A stretch of 64,000 nt of DNA from Sphaerochaetaceae bacterium (GCA_028532915.1 JAQQAI010000023.1:1-64000), one strand, 5' to 3'. Shown: positions 18,535-28,291, counted from the stretch's first letter. Made by a program: numbers and translations. The notes: generated by a model not told the origin, from the sequence alone.

Positions 18535-19743
18535 TCTTCCCTGAAATCGTGCCAGCCCTCCCAGTGAAGTCTCCCGGTACAGAGGAGGCAGAGCCTGGCC
18601 TGTCTCCATCATCACTTCTATCACAGTATCGAAAGAGACCTTATGGCGCCCGTCAGATAACAGGGCATAGCTTGCATGATCAAGAGCTCTCATTGCGGCC
18701 ATGGCATTTCGTTCGATGCAGGGAATCTGTACGAGCCCCATCATCGGATCGCAGGTAAGACCAAGGTGATGTTCCAGTCCCATCTCGGCCGCATACTCCA
18801 CCTGATGGATACTGGCTCCGAGCAGCTGGGACGCAGCACCGGAGGCCATGGCGCAGGCGACACCTATCTCCCCCTGACATCCCACTTCGGCACCGCTTAT
18901 CGATCCGTTGAATTTCACAAGAGTTCCGATGAGACCTGCCGTAAGGAGGGCCCTATATATTTTGGTATCTGAAAGATGATACTGATTCTTCATATATAGC
19001 AGGACTCCGGGAAGCACACCGCAGGAGCCGCAGGTGGGAGCTGTGACGATCTTTCCTCCTCCTGCATTCTCTTCGGCCACCGCAAGTGCGTAACTGAGAG
19101 CACGAGACTGCGTCCCCAGAACTCCTCCCATGTCTTTCGCCTTTGTGAAATACTGGGAAGCTTTGCGGGGAAGCTTCAGACCTCCGGGCAGAACTCCCTC
19201 CTGATCAAGACCCCTGCGGACCGAATCGGTCATGACCGACCAGATCTCTTCAATATACTCCAGGATAGTATCTGATTCATATTTCAGCGCAAACTCCCAC
19301 AGCTGAATTCCTTCCCTGGTGCAGTACGAGAGGATATGATCCATCCTGGTGAGATACTGAGGGTAGACTTCCTTCTTTTTTTCCTCTTTATTCTTTTCAT
19401 TGACAATCTTCCCACCGCCGATACTGTAATAAGTCTCCCGGCCGAGTTCTTTGCCGTCCGCCGAGAATGCGACCAGCGTGAGGGCATTTGGATGAAAGGT
19501 TTTGAATTCTTCGGGAAACCAGAATATCTCGATTTCTTTCGAACTGCACGAAAACACTTCTTTTATTGCATTATCGGTGAGATGTCCTTTCCCGGTTGCG
19601 GCCAGTGATCCGTAAAGACAGGCATGAAAGTGATCCGACGATCCCCATTGAGACAAAAAATCTTCTGAAGCATAGCGGGGGCCCATCGTATGACTGCTTG
19701 AAGGACCGTATCCTATGCGAAACAATTCTCGTATAGATTCCAT
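18532..19743 (-). CDS. sdaA: L-serine ammonia-lyase (iron-sulphur dependent), single chain
   Basis: Deaminates L-serine to pyruvate and ammonia. 403 residues, with the beta-type domain (FRIGYGPSSSHTMGPRYA at the N-terminus) fused to the alpha-type catalytic domain. The cluster-ligand cysteines appear in TAPTCGSCGVLPG, LTCDPMMGLVQIPCIERN. The SSSHTMGP motif is conserved in the family. It is shorter than the E. coli single-chain form (about 450 residues), the difference lying in the N-terminal domain. The start at 19743 is preceded at 6 nt by TAGACT, with no Shine-Dalgarno, again suggesting a very short leader. Stand-alone gene, convergent with leuS. Confidence 0.92.
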   Translation of the reverse strand: MESIRELFRIGYGPSSSHTMGPRYASEDFLSQWGSSDHFHACLYGSLAATGKGHLTDNAIKEVFSCSSKEIEIFWFPEEFKTFHPNALTLVAFSADGKELGRETYYSIGGGKIVNEKNKEEKKKEVYPQYLTRMDHILSYCTREGIQLWEFALKYESDTILEYIEEIWSVMTDSVRRGLDQEGVLPGGLKLPRKASQYFTKAKDMGGVLGTQSRALSYALAVAEENAGGGKIVTAPTCGSCGVLPGVLLYMKNQYHLSDTKIYRALLTAGLIGTLVKFNGSISGAEVGCQGEIGVACAMASGAASQLLGASIHQVEYAAEMGLEHHLGLTCDPMMGLVQIPCIERNAMAAMRALDHASYALLSDGRHKVSFDTVIEVMMETGQALPPLYRETSLGGLARFQGR

Positions 19744-19749
19744 GGAGAG

Positions 19750-19778
19750 AGTCTACCCTGTTTTGAAAGAGATTGAAA
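19750..19778 (-). promoter_or_regulatory. Possible promoter of sdaA, leaderless arrangement
   Basis: On the minus strand, -10 TAGACT (19750-19755) ends 6 nt before the ATG; the -35 TTTCAA (19773-19778, 17-bp spacer) matches only half the consensus. Confidence 0.4.
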
Positions 19779-19789
19779 AGGTATTGCCT

Positions 19790-20575
19790 TCAGTGCTCCA
19801 GCAATAACTGATATTCTTTATCACTTATCGTAAAAAGAGAATCGGGGGTCTTCATATAGTAGGAGATAGGGTATTCATCACTCTCGGGAACAGAGAATAC
19901 GGCAACGAGTCCTTCCCCGTAATTGAAAAAATGATGGGTACCGGGCGGCAGGGATGGAATCGTCACTTCTTTGGAGCTGTTTTTATAGAAAGAGGGGATC
20001 AGAGGAGAACTGCTCAGATATTTACCGGCAGGGAAGGTGTCGAGAGTCGTAGAAAAGAGCGGTTTTAGCACGATATCATTACTCTCATATTCTCCTCTGA
20101 TGAGCCGGGCGGCAATCTCATAGTAATCCGCCGACAGCAGCGAAGCTTCGCTTTCGGCAATATCCTGAAGTATCCTGTCGACGTTGATATTCGAGACAAC
20201 GGCCCCCCATCCGGATACGAACCGGATGAGCACATCACACATAGGCCCTTTTTCGTAGGTAAGGTATCCAATCCTGTCATCCGAAAGCGGGGTGAGTGCC
20301 GTTCCCGCAGGAGGCAGATAGCCCAGAGGATAAGCCGCGAATATATGGGTATCAAGAAGGGGAAGCAATAGTGTTACTTTTCTCGTACCGACCGAAAGGT
20401 GGATACTGTGGACCTCATTCTCACAGGAATACAGCAGTGTATACCACATTCTTCTGCCGCTCTCGAGTTCCCAGTTGTGATCATCAGACAGATAGAGAGT
20501 CACTTCATGACTTTCCACACAACTGCCGGCTAAAAGGACAAGAAGGAAGACTGTTATGATGCCGAGCGTTCTCAT
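19790..20575 (-). CDS. Putative lipoprotein of unknown function
   Basis: 261 residues. The N-terminus is a type II signal peptide with lipobox LAGSC and Cys19 as the predicted lipid-anchored residue; residue +2 is valine. The mature part is mostly beta-rich and hydrophilic, and I recognise no domain. It lies 33 nt downstream of the DAHP synthase-prephenate dehydratase gene on the same strand and is probably co-transcribed, yet nothing in it suggests a link to aromatic synthesis. No Shine-Dalgarno precedes the ATG, and the start codon sits in the loop of a perfect 9-bp inverted repeat. The codon usage looks like its neighbours. Real gene judged by frame integrity and signal peptide. Confidence 0.7.
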   Translation of the reverse strand: MRTLGIITVFLLVLLAGSCVESHEVTLYLSDDHNWELESGRRMWYTLLYSCENEVHSIHLSVGTRKVTLLLPLLDTHIFAAYPLGYLPPAGTALTPLSDDRIGYLTYEKGPMCDVLIRFVSGWGAVVSNINVDRILQDIAESEASLLSADYYEIAARLIRGEYESNDIVLKPLFSTTLDTFPAGKYLSSSPLIPSFYKNSSKEVTIPSLPPGTHHFFNYGEGLVAVFSVPESDEYPISYYMKTPDSLFTISDKEYQLLLEH

Positions 20576-20591
20576 ATCATAAAGAACGCTC
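20564..20591 (-). promoter_or_regulatory. Inverted repeat enclosing the lipoprotein start codon
   Basis: Perfect 9-bp arms, GAGCGTTCT (20591-20583 on the minus strand) and AGAACGCTC (20572-20564), with a 10-nt loop that ends with the ATG. The 3' arm is codons 2-4. A hairpin here could limit translation of the lipoprotein. Confidence 0.5.
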
Positions 20592-20608
20592 TTCGCATCT
20601 GCCGTGCT

Positions 20609-22522
20609 TTACGCCCTGTCTCCTTTGAAGGTTCCGAGAACCCTGAAAGAATCACAGTGTTCTTCTATTTCCCCTATCGCCTTTTCGAAGGTGGGACTCT
20701 TTATCAGTTCCGCTTCAACGAAGAACGAGTACTCCCACGGTTTTCCCGGGATCGGTCTGGATTCGAGTTTTTTCATGTTCATCCCGTAATCTGACAGAGT
20801 CTTGAGTACCTCGAACAGCGAACCCGGACGGTCATGAACGGAGAATACCATTGCGACTCTGTCGCTTTCGATCGCCGAGCGGAATTCCTGAGCATCCTCT
20901 TCTCTGGAAAGGACATAGAATCTCGTATAATTTCTGCTGTTCGTTTCTATCTCCTCTTTGAGAACTTTCATATGATGTCGTTTCGCCGCATCGATGCTCG
21001 CGATCGCGGCACAGGACAGATCGGCCAGGGAGGCAAGGTGAGTGACCGCCCCTGCCGTGTCGAAGAAGGGGACAGCCTCGGCATGTGAAAGTTCGTTGGT
21101 CAGAAAATCGGCGCACTGGGCAATTCCCTGCGGATGTGAGTAGACCTTCCTGATATCCTCTATCTTCGAATCGGGTAGTCCTATGAGGTTGTGTTTTATC
21201 CGTATCTGTTTCTCTCCGACCACAGTAAGATCGGGGTATGAATTAAGCAGGTCAAGAACCTCGTTGATCGTCCCGCCCAGAGTGTTCTCCACGGGAAGAA
21301 CCCCGTAGCGGGCCTGTTTCGAATGGACTGCCTCGAATGCCGCGGCAAAGGAACGGCACGGAAGGACCTTCGTCTCCTGATCGAAGATCTGGTAGACCGC
21401 CCTCTCACTGAAAGCGCCTTCTTCTCCCTGGAACGCGACAGTCATCTCTCCGGACTGTACGGTATCAGCTGATTTTTCCGTATTCTCCAGCATATGTATC
21501 CGGGGAGTTCTTACCAGAGATTTACCGACAACCGGGGCAAGCGCCTGAATATCTTTCATCAGTTTTTCGAACTGGGCCGGATAGAGCGATTGAGGACCGT
21601 CCGACAATGCTTTTTCGGGTTCATTGTGAACCTCTACGACCAGACCGCTTGCTCCCGCGGCCACGATTGACAGCGACATGGGAATCACCATATCCCGCAG
21701 CCCCGTTGCGTGGGAGGGATCTGCTATCACCGGGAGGTGGGTAAGCTTCTGAACCACCGGGACAGCACTGATATCAAGGGTATTTCTCGTCGCCTTCTCA
21801 TATGTCCTGATGCCCCGCTCACACAGGATGATCTGGTCGGTACCGCTTGCCATCAGGTATTCGCTCGCCATGAGCCATTCCTCGATCGTGGCGGCGAGTC
21901 CCCGTTTGAGCAGGACAGGTTTCCCCGTCTTTCCGACCTCCTTGAGAAGCTCGAAATTCTGCATGTTTCGGGCACCTATCTGAAACATATCGACGTAGTC
22001 GAGCATCATATCAACATCTTTCGGACTGACGATCTCGGTGGTAACAGGCATATCGAAGGCTTCTCCGGCCTCTTTCAGGTAGATAAGGCCCTGTTCACCA
22101 AGTCCCTGGAAGGCATAGGGAGAGGTCCGCGGCTTGAATGCGCCGCCTCTGAGTATGACCGCTCCGCTGTTTCTGACGCTCTTTGCGATCGACATGATCT
22201 GTTCTCTGCTTTCAACAGCACAGGGACCTGCTATCACGGCGATTCTGTTGCCCCCGACTTTCACATTGCCGACCTGAACGATGGTGTCGCTCTTCTTCAG
22301 TTCCCTCGATGCGAGTTTATAAGGTTTCGAGATCGGAATCACATCAGCGACTCCGTCGAGCAGCGATACTTCGCGGATATCTATCCGCATGGCTCCGACT
22401 GCTCCCAAAATCGTCTCTTCCTGTCCGACGATCTCTCTGACTTTGAACTTTCTTTCTTTGAGAAATTCTTTTATTGCATGTTTTTGTGTGTCACTGATGT
22501 GTTTATTCAAAATGATTATCAT
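20609..22522 (-). CDS. DAHP synthase fused to prephenate dehydratase with ACT domain
   Basis: A two-enzyme fusion of aromatic amino-acid synthesis: the first step of the shikimate pathway (PEP plus erythrose 4-phosphate) and the prephenate-to-phenylpyruvate step of phenylalanine synthesis. 637 residues from ATG 22522 (the ORF opens 13 codons earlier, but family members start with a MIIIL-like ferredoxin fold strand). Order: ferredoxin-like regulatory segment (about 1-70), type I-beta DAHP synthase barrel (about 80-330; AGPCAVES, RGGAFKPRTSPYAFQG, DPSHATG), a linker, prephenate dehydratase (about 360-540; FQGEEGAFSERAV, NYTRFYVL) and an ACT domain (about 555-630; KLESRPIPGKPWEYSFFVE). No chorismate mutase domain is present. 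The ACT domain should allow phenylalanine feedback. Confidence 0.9.
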   Translation of the reverse strand: MIIILNKHISDTQKHAIKEFLKERKFKVREIVGQEETILGAVGAMRIDIREVSLLDGVADVIPISKPYKLASRELKKSDTIVQVGNVKVGGNRIAVIAGPCAVESREQIMSIAKSVRNSGAVILRGGAFKPRTSPYAFQGLGEQGLIYLKEAGEAFDMPVTTEIVSPKDVDMMLDYVDMFQIGARNMQNFELLKEVGKTGKPVLLKRGLAATIEEWLMASEYLMASGTDQIILCERGIRTYEKATRNTLDISAVPVVQKLTHLPVIADPSHATGLRDMVIPMSLSIVAAGASGLVVEVHNEPEKALSDGPQSLYPAQFEKLMKDIQALAPVVGKSLVRTPRIHMLENTEKSADTVQSGEMTVAFQGEEGAFSERAVYQIFDQETKVLPCRSFAAAFEAVHSKQARYGVLPVENTLGGTINEVLDLLNSYPDLTVVGEKQIRIKHNLIGLPDSKIEDIRKVYSHPQGIAQCADFLTNELSHAEAVPFFDTAGAVTHLASLADLSCAAIASIDAAKRHHMKVLKEEIETNSRNYTRFYVLSREEDAQEFRSAIESDRVAMVFSVHDRPGSLFEVLKTLSDYGMNMKKLESRPIPGKPWEYSFFVEAELIKSPTFEKAIGEIEEHCDSFRVLGTFKGDRA

Positions 22523-22581
22523 AATGGTCCAAACGCTAAAACTTTTACCCCCTATTGTCAAGATAAATGGAGGTAAAGATG

Positions 22582-22610
22582 TTGCTCCGACCCCTCCATT
22601 CTGCTATCTT
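22582..22610 (+). promoter_or_regulatory. Promoter of nth, predicted leaderless transcript
   Basis: -35 TTGCTC (22582-22587), 17-bp spacer, -10 TATCTT (22605-22610), 7 nt before the ATG at 22618. The -35 lies inside the longer reading frame of nth, arguing that the upstream starts are not used. Confidence 0.6.
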
Positions 22611-22617
22611 CTCCTGT

Positions 22618-23289
22618 ATGGAACAATCTAAGCTCATCTATTGGGATTCCTTATTCGAGACGATCAGAGAAACGGTTTCCAAAGGAGGATCTGCACTGCC
22701 GTCGGTTTCTGCAGTCGCAGAGAATAACTCCTCTGCGTTCAGGGTTCTGATTGCGACCATCATCTCGCTGAGAACCAGAGACGAAGTGACCCTTGCGGCA
22801 TCCGAAAGGCTGTTCGCGGTCGCTGATACTCCCGAAAAACTGGACAGTCTTGACGAAACAACGATCGCCGGACTGATATATCCTGCAGGCTTTTATAAGA
22901 CGAAAGCCGCCAACATGAAAAAGATCGCCTCTATTCTTATAGAGACATACGACGGCAGAGTCCCGGACACACAGGACCAGCTCCTGTCTCTTCCGGGAGT
23001 CGGTATCAAGACAGCCAATCTCACACTCAATCTGGGTTTCAATATCGAAGCTATCTGTGTGGACACTCATGTCCACCGCATCAGCAACAGAATGGGATGG
23101 ATATCGACGAAAAGTCCCGAAGAATCTGAAAAGGAACTGCAGAAAATCATGCCCAGGCATCACTGGATACCCTTGAACGAACTGCTGGTACTGTTCGGTC
23201 AGCAGGTGTGCACTCCCCTCTCTCCGCACTGTTCGACCTGTCCGTTCGACCTCACCTGCGCCAAGGAGGGCGTAAGCAGAAGCAGATGA
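22618..23289 (+). CDS. nth: Endonuclease III (DNA glycosylase/AP lyase)
   Basis: Removes oxidised pyrimidines and nicks AP sites in base-excision repair. 223 residues from ATG 22618. The helix-hairpin-helix carries LPGVGIKTANLTLNLGF with the catalytic lysine, followed by VDTHVHRISNR with the catalytic aspartate. The C-terminal 4Fe-4S cluster has the standard spacing C-x6-C-x2-C-x5-C. An upstream in-frame ATG at 22579 follows GGAGGT and would add 13 residues, but the promoter found here begins the message at about 22618, and the shorter protein fits the family length. The stop codon TGA directly abuts the stop of the convergent metF gene. Confidence 0.92.
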   Translation: MEQSKLIYWDSLFETIRETVSKGGSALPSVSAVAENNSSAFRVLIATIISLRTRDEVTLAASERLFAVADTPEKLDSLDETTIAGLIYPAGFYKTKAANMKKIASILIETYDGRVPDTQDQLLSLPGVGIKTANLTLNLGFNIEAICVDTHVHRISNRMGWISTKSPEESEKELQKIMPRHHWIPLNELLVLFGQQVCTPLSPHCSTCPFDLTCAKEGVSRSR

Positions 23290-24243
23290 TCAGAACGTCG
23301 CTTCGACGACCTTCCTAACCGCGGCAGCTTTACCCTGCGTGTAGAAATGAACGCTCGGGACTCCCTGTTCGATCAGTGAAGCGACCTGCCGTATGCAGAA
23401 ATCGGATCCTATCTTTCGGATTTCTGATGCATCTGCGGCATTCTCTACCGCATCGACAAGCTCTACAGGCAGATCCACATTGAATGTCTGAGGCAGCAGC
23501 TGTACATCCCTTTTTCTCTGGAGGGGTTTTATACCGGGAATGATGGGAACATCTATATGATGAGCTGCACACCGGTCCACGAACTCGAAGAATCGGTCGT
23601 TGTTGAAAAAGAGCTGAGTGACGATGTACTGTGCACCGCTGTCGACCTTGCGCTTGAGCATCTCGATATCTTTCTCGATATTCGGGGCCTCGATATGCTT
23701 TTCAGGATATCCTGCGACTCCTACGCAAAATGATGTGCAGTTACCACCTGAATACTTTCCGTCCAGATATTCTCCCTGATTCAAGCTTGCAATCTGGGAT
23801 ACGAGTGCATCACTGTGATCATATCCGCCTTTAACGGCACTGAATCTGTGCTCGCCGTGCACCGGATCTCCGCGGAGGACCAGGACATTCTCGATATTGA
23901 GAAAGTTAAGTTCGACCAGCTGGTCTTCAAGCTGGTCCTTCGTATTTCCGCCGCAGATGAGATGAGGAACGACCGGAAGGGAATAACGGTGCTGTATCGC
24001 GGCTGCGAGGCCTATCGTTCCGGGTCTCTTTCTCATCATTCGTCTCTCGATCGTTCCATCGGGGTGATCGATATAGAAGACTTCCTGCTGATGACTGGTG
24101 ATATTGATATAAGCCGGGTCGAAAGGAAGCAGCGCATCTACCGTCTCATATACATCTTCGATAGTATGTCCTTTGAGAGGAGGAAGAAGCTCGAACGTAA
24201 AGAGAGGCCCGCTCCTCTGATTCAGAATATCAATAACCTTCAT
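23290..24243 (-). CDS. metF: 5,10-methylenetetrahydrofolate reductase
   Basis: Makes 5-methyl-THF, the methyl donor for methionine synthase; FAD enzyme of the cytoplasm. 317 residues. Signatures include FTFELLPPL with the catalytic Glu, the YINITSHQQ segment, LVLRGDPVHGE and AQYIVTQLFFNNDRFFEFVDRC. AAGGAG lies 8 nt before the ATG. It starts 13 nt after the metH stop, so metH-metF form an operon with directly linked substrates and products. The stop abuts nth back to back. Confidence 0.94.
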   Translation of the reverse strand: MKVIDILNQRSGPLFTFELLPPLKGHTIEDVYETVDALLPFDPAYINITSHQQEVFYIDHPDGTIERRMMRKRPGTIGLAAAIQHRYSLPVVPHLICGGNTKDQLEDQLVELNFLNIENVLVLRGDPVHGEHRFSAVKGGYDHSDALVSQIASLNQGEYLDGKYSGGNCTSFCVGVAGYPEKHIEAPNIEKDIEMLKRKVDSGAQYIVTQLFFNNDRFFEFVDRCAAHHIDVPIIPGIKPLQRKRDVQLLPQTFNVDLPVELVDAVENAADASEIRKIGSDFCIRQVASLIEQGVPSVHFYTQGKAAAVRKVVEATF

Positions 24244-24256
24244 TTCATCACTCCTT

Positions 24257-27200
24257 TTACCTGTCTGAGATCTCTAGAGAAACATAGTGCAGTAATGTAT
24301 CTTTATCGACGCCGACAGAAGCCGCATATTTATCGAACTGGTCGGCACGTATAGTTGTAAGAGGAAAATAGGAACACCTTTCATCGGCAAAGTAGAATCC
24401 GCAGACAGAACTTACCGGATCCATCGCCATCTCGGAGGTGAGATTGACGCCAATCGACTGCCGGGCATTCAGGAGGTCGAAGATATCCTTCTTCATCAGA
24501 TGGTCGGGAACGACCGGATATCCCACTGCGGGACGGATGGAAGAGACCGGTGACTGAAGACCCCATGCAGGATTGACAATCCGGTGATGCAGATATCCGC
24601 TCAACGATTCGGCCAGTGCATCGGAGATTGTTGAAAGAAGGAGTGAAGAATAGACATCCGCTCCTTCTGTCAGCTCCGACAGGGTAAGAGCACTCGATGC
24701 GACGAACATTCCGATGGTATCGATGTGCCCGTCGTGCACATAGTCGCTCAAAGAAAGGCACAGTCCTGCCGAATCGGGAGACTGAGAACGGAGGAACGTC
24801 AGAGATTTGAGAACGTTCCTTTCTTTGTCGAGGATATGAATTGTTCCGTCCTCTCCTTTTTTCACGGGGAAAAGGCCGTATACGGCTTTGATCCCTTTCA
24901 CGAGGGTATCTCTCACCTTTTTCGATGAGAGAAGGTCGAGAGCTTCCTTTTTCACCTTTTCGGCTTCTTTGGACTTGCGGGGAACAGTCCACCCTTTATA
25001 GAAAAGGTCCCAGTTTATCCCCGAAATAAGCTCATCGAGATCGATATCTGTCACGGTAGAGATAACAGGAGAGGACTCATAGAATGTGGGTGCTTTTTTC
25101 ACATGCCGCCTCATCACCGCTTCGGCAAACGGAAGGTTCTTTCTCTTTCGTTCATTAAAACGGTTCTGCAGCTCTCTGTTGCGTTCCTTCACTCCTTCGA
25201 TAAACGAATCCCTCTTTTCGGACAACAGCTTCAGGGCGATTGAAACGGTCTGGGTCGCATCCTTTCCGTAAAACGTCAGGCCGGGATAAAGAGGTTCCAG
25301 CTTCAAAGCTGTATGGGTCTCGCTGGTGGTTGCTCCGCCGATAAGAATAGGGATATTCATCTGCTTTGACTGAAAAAGAGAACACAGCGATGCCATCTGG
25401 GCGAGAGAAGGGGTGATCAGACCGCTCAAGGCAACAAGGTCGGCCTTATACTCCATCGCCGCAGACAGGATCTTCTCGGGAGGGACCATCACGCCCAGAT
25501 CGATCACCTTGAAACTGTTGCACGTCAGCACGAGAGAAACGATATTCTTTCCGATATCGTGGACATCTCCTTTCACCGTGGCAAACACCACGGTCCCGAT
25601 CGTATTTTGACTTCCGCTCTCATCTGATATCAGACGGGGCTGCAGTATATCTACTGCGAGTTTCATCACACGTGCCGAGCGCACGACCTGAGGGAGAAAC
25701 ATCTCTCCTTTCTGAAAGAGCTCTCCCACACGGTTCATACCGTCCATCAGAGGTCCTTCGATGATCTTCACAGCATCCATCGATGCTAAAGAATCGAGAT
25801 CCTCCTTCAGACTGGAATCATCCCCTGTAATGAGAGCTTCGGTGAGTTTTTCTTCGTGTGTCAGTCCCGGTTCATTCTGCGAAGGAGTTTGGTTCTTAAT
25901 TGTATTGGGTTTCTTCTTCTGTGTGGAAAGTGCAAGAGCAAGCAGATCATCGGTGGCTTTCTTTCCGTCATTATCCGACAGAATAAGAGCTTCTGTGATG
26001 ATTGCGCTCTCTTTCTCTCCTATTGAAGAGATATCGATACGCTGCTGTGGATTGATGATCGCCATATCAAGACCGTACTCTCTTCCCAGCCGGAGAAAAT
26101 GTTCATGAATTGCCTCTCTCAGATAGGTATTCCCTCTGAAACTGAAGCTCAGATTACTTATCCCTCCGCTGATTTTAACAAGCGGAAACCGCTTCTTGAT
26201 CCATTGCGAGGCTCTTAAAAAATCAAGAGCATATCTTGAATGGTCTTCAATTCCCGTCGCGATCGAAAGAACATTCGGATCGAAGATGATCGATGCAGGG
26301 TCACAGATTTCTCCGCCGACAAGCAGATCGTATGACCGCTGTGCGATCTCGCACTTCCGTTCGAAGGTATCGGCCTGCCCCGACTCATCAAACAGCATCA
26401 CAACCATCGCAGCTCCCATCTTCGAGATGAAACGGGCCTTCTCGAGAAACAGCTGCTGCGAATCTTTCAGGCTGATCGAATTTACGATCGCCCTTCCCTG
26501 AAGCTCCTTGAGAGCGGTAACGATGACATCCCAGTCGGAAGAGTCGATCATCACGGGAACTTTGGCGATATCGGGTTCACTCAGAATATGCCGCAGAAGA
26601 TTTCTCATTTCAACAGGACCATCCATCAGAGGATCATCCACACACAGATCGATTATCTGCGCACCGGCTCTGATCTGGTCTTTGAGGATTTTCAGTATAC
26701 TGCTGTAATCATGGTTCTTCAGAAGTCTGGCAAATCTTCTCGATCCGCTGACGTTCGCCCTCTCTCCGATTACTGTGATCCCGTCCGGAGAACCGCATGT
26801 AAAACCGTCGAGGCCGCTCAGAACGAAAGATCGTTCTTTCGGGATCCTGGATGGGCGGTCATGCTTCTTGATTTTCCGGGAAAGGGCATAGATATGGTCT
26901 TCGGTCGTTCCGCAGCATCCTCCGACAATATGCAGAAGACCTTTTTCCAGCAGAGGATCAAGATACGAGGCGAACTGAAACGGCGTCTCCTGGTAATTGC
27001 CGTCTATATCGGGGAATCCGGCATTAGGATGGGCACTGATCGGAAAAGGACTTATCGTATCGAGCTTCTCGAGCAGCGGGATCATCTCCCTGATTCCGGT
27101 AGAACAGTTCATACCGAGAGAGAACAGAGGATAGGAGGAAAGAGAATAGACGAATGCTTCGATACTCTGCCCCGAAAGGGTTCTTCCGCTGTTGTCGCTG

Positions 27201-27829
27201 AAAGTTGCAGATACCATCACAGGCTTGTCCACACCGCGTTCTTCCATCTCGTTGAAGATCGCAAAAAGTGCAGCTTTGGCGACGAGGGTATCGAATACTG
27301 TCTCTACGAGAAACAGGTCGACATTACCGTCAAGCAATCCTTTCACCTGCTCGCTGAACACTTCGACGAACTCATCGAAGGTAGCTCCTCTATCGAGCAG
27401 ATCATCACTCGAGGTTGAAAAACTCGCCCCTTTCCCGGTAGGACCGATAACACCTGCGACGAAGGCATACCGCCGTTCATCTTCTTCTTCCACGGCCTCG
27501 ACAGCAGCCCGTGCTATCTCGGCAGAGGCAAGATTCAGATCCCGCACATAACCGGAAAGATGATAATCCTCCAGCGATATCGCATTCGAACTGAAGGTGT
27601 TGGTTTCGATGATATCAGCTCCGGCTTTCAGATAGCTGTAGTGAATATCATAGATAACATCAGGGCGGGTCAGTGACAGCAGATCATTGCACCCGAAAGC
27701 CGCTTCTCTGTCATCGATTGTAAAATCATCCGGTGAAAGATTCAGCTTCTGGATCGTTGTCCCCATAGCCCCGTCGAGGAGCAATACCCTCTTTCCCATC
27801 AATGTCCGCAGATATTCACTTCTGTTCAT
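24257..27829 (-). CDS. metH: Cobalamin-dependent methionine synthase
   Basis: Transfers the methyl group of 5-methyl-THF to homocysteine through B12. 1190 residues, full length, with all four modules: homocysteine-binding zinc barrel (about 1-320; zinc ligands in MNCSTG and GGCCGTT), pterin-binding barrel (about 345-610; [17 protein letters not shown]), B12-binding module (about 650-880; [11 protein letters not shown] with His757 as the lower cobalt ligand) and AdoMet reactivation domain (about 900-1190; [12 protein letters not shown]). AAGGA precedes the ATG. First gene of metH-metF. There is no room for a B12 riboswitch in the short upstream gap. Confidence 0.97.
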   Translation of the reverse strand: MNRSEYLRTLMGKRVLLLDGAMGTTIQKLNLSPDDFTIDDREAAFGCNDLLSLTRPDVIYDIHYSYLKAGADIIETNTFSSNAISLEDYHLSGYVRDLNLASAEIARAAVEAVEEEDERRYAFVAGVIGPTGKGASFSTSSDDLLDRGATFDEFVEVFSEQVKGLLDGNVDLFLVETVFDTLVAKAALFAIFNEMEERGVDKPVMVSATFSDNSGRTLSGQSIEAFVYSLSSYPLFSLGMNCSTGIREMIPLLEKLDTISPFPISAHPNAGFPDIDGNYQETPFQFASYLDPLLEKGLLHIVGGCCGTTEDHIYALSRKIKKHDRPSRIPKERSFVLSGLDGFTCGSPDGITVIGERANVSGSRRFARLLKNHDYSSILKILKDQIRAGAQIIDLCVDDPLMDGPVEMRNLLRHILSEPDIAKVPVMIDSSDWDVIVTALKELQGRAIVNSISLKDSQQLFLEKARFISKMGAAMVVMLFDESGQADTFERKCEIAQRSYDLLVGGEICDPASIIFDPNVLSIATGIEDHSRYALDFLRASQWIKKRFPLVKISGGISNLSFSFRGNTYLREAIHEHFLRLGREYGLDMAIINPQQRIDISSIGEKESAIITEALILSDNDGKKATDDLLALALSTQKKKPNTIKNQTPSQNEPGLTHEEKLTEALITGDDSSLKEDLDSLASMDAVKIIEGPLMDGMNRVGELFQKGEMFLPQVVRSARVMKLAVDILQPRLISDESGSQNTIGTVVFATVKGDVHDIGKNIVSLVLTCNSFKVIDLGVMVPPEKILSAAMEYKADLVALSGLITPSLAQMASLCSLFQSKQMNIPILIGGATTSETHTALKLEPLYPGLTFYGKDATQTVSIALKLLSEKRDSFIEGVKERNRELQNRFNERKRKNLPFAEAVMRRHVKKAPTFYESSPVISTVTDIDLDELISGINWDLFYKGWTVPRKSKEAEKVKKEALDLLSSKKVRDTLVKGIKAVYGLFPVKKGEDGTIHILDKERNVLKSLTFLRSQSPDSAGLCLSLSDYVHDGHIDTIGMFVASSALTLSELTEGADVYSSLLLSTISDALAESLSGYLHHRIVNPAWGLQSPVSSIRPAVGYPVVPDHLMKKDIFDLLNARQSIGVNLTSEMAMDPVSSVCGFYFADERCSYFPLTTIRADQFDKYAASVGVDKDTLLHYVSLEISDR

Positions 27830-27871
27830 TAGCCGTTCCTTGAAATAAGAGTGTACCAGAGAATCAGGGGG

Positions 27872-28186
27872 TCACTCAATGGTTTCGACTTTGATCAGAT
27901 GGTAAGAGGGCACCTCATACGGATGAGCTCTTTTGAGAGCACGTACAACATCGGCGACATACCGGTCTTCGACTACGGTCTCGATTCTCATCTCTTTCAC
28001 CTTCTCCACCTTATTGCTGGAACCGATGAAAGGAGACGACCCCTCCAGCGGACGAAACTGCCCTGTTCCTTCGACTTCGAAACAGCAGCTGTCATATCCT
28101 GAAAAGCATCCTGCTTTTGATGCGAATATCGCTTCTTTTACCTGATCGGCATAATCAGATGGAACATGAAATACAAGAACGTACAT
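27872..28186 (-). CDS. Small stand-alone NIF3-insert (YqfO/CutA-like) domain protein
   Basis: 104 residues from ATG 28186, chosen for GGGAGGGA 5 nt upstream; a longer ORF to 28201 lacks this spacing. The sequence opens with MYVLVFHVPSDYADQVKEAIF, then has GCFSGYDSCCFEVEGTGQFRPLEGSSPFIG and ends in RALKRAHPYEVPSYHLIKVE, the pattern of the PII-like domain inserted in NIF3/DUF34 proteins. Here it occurs alone without the metal-binding halves. Such short proteins are widespread and uncharacterised; a trimeric ligand- or metal-sensing role is only a guess. It lies 43 bp upstream of metH on the same strand. Confidence 0.75.
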   Translation of the reverse strand: MYVLVFHVPSDYADQVKEAIFASKAGCFSGYDSCCFEVEGTGQFRPLEGSSPFIGSSNKVEKVKEMRIETVVEDRYVADVVRALKRAHPYEVPSYHLIKVETIE

Positions 28187-28256
28187 AAATCCCTCCCGCA
28201 TTCAGAGAATACACCCTCAAAGAAATCACATCAAACTCCTTTTTTTTCCAATCTCA

Positions 28257-28285
28257 TTGCTCCGTTAGCAAGATTCTTCTATAGT
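28257..28285 (+). promoter_or_regulatory. Promoter of pth, predicted leaderless transcript
   Basis: -35 TTGCTC (28257-28262), 17-bp spacer, -10 TATAGT (28280-28285), then 6 nt to the ATG at 28292. Confidence 0.65.
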
Positions 28286-28291
28286 GAATAT

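Noticed and set aside
22567-22581. GGAGGT with ATG 22579 as the nth start
   Set aside because: Good-looking site, but the nth promoter lies downstream of it and the extra residues do not match the family. Kept as an alternative only.
26588-27418. 276-codon plus-strand reading frame
   Set aside because: Antisense shadow of metH, with no recognisable protein features.
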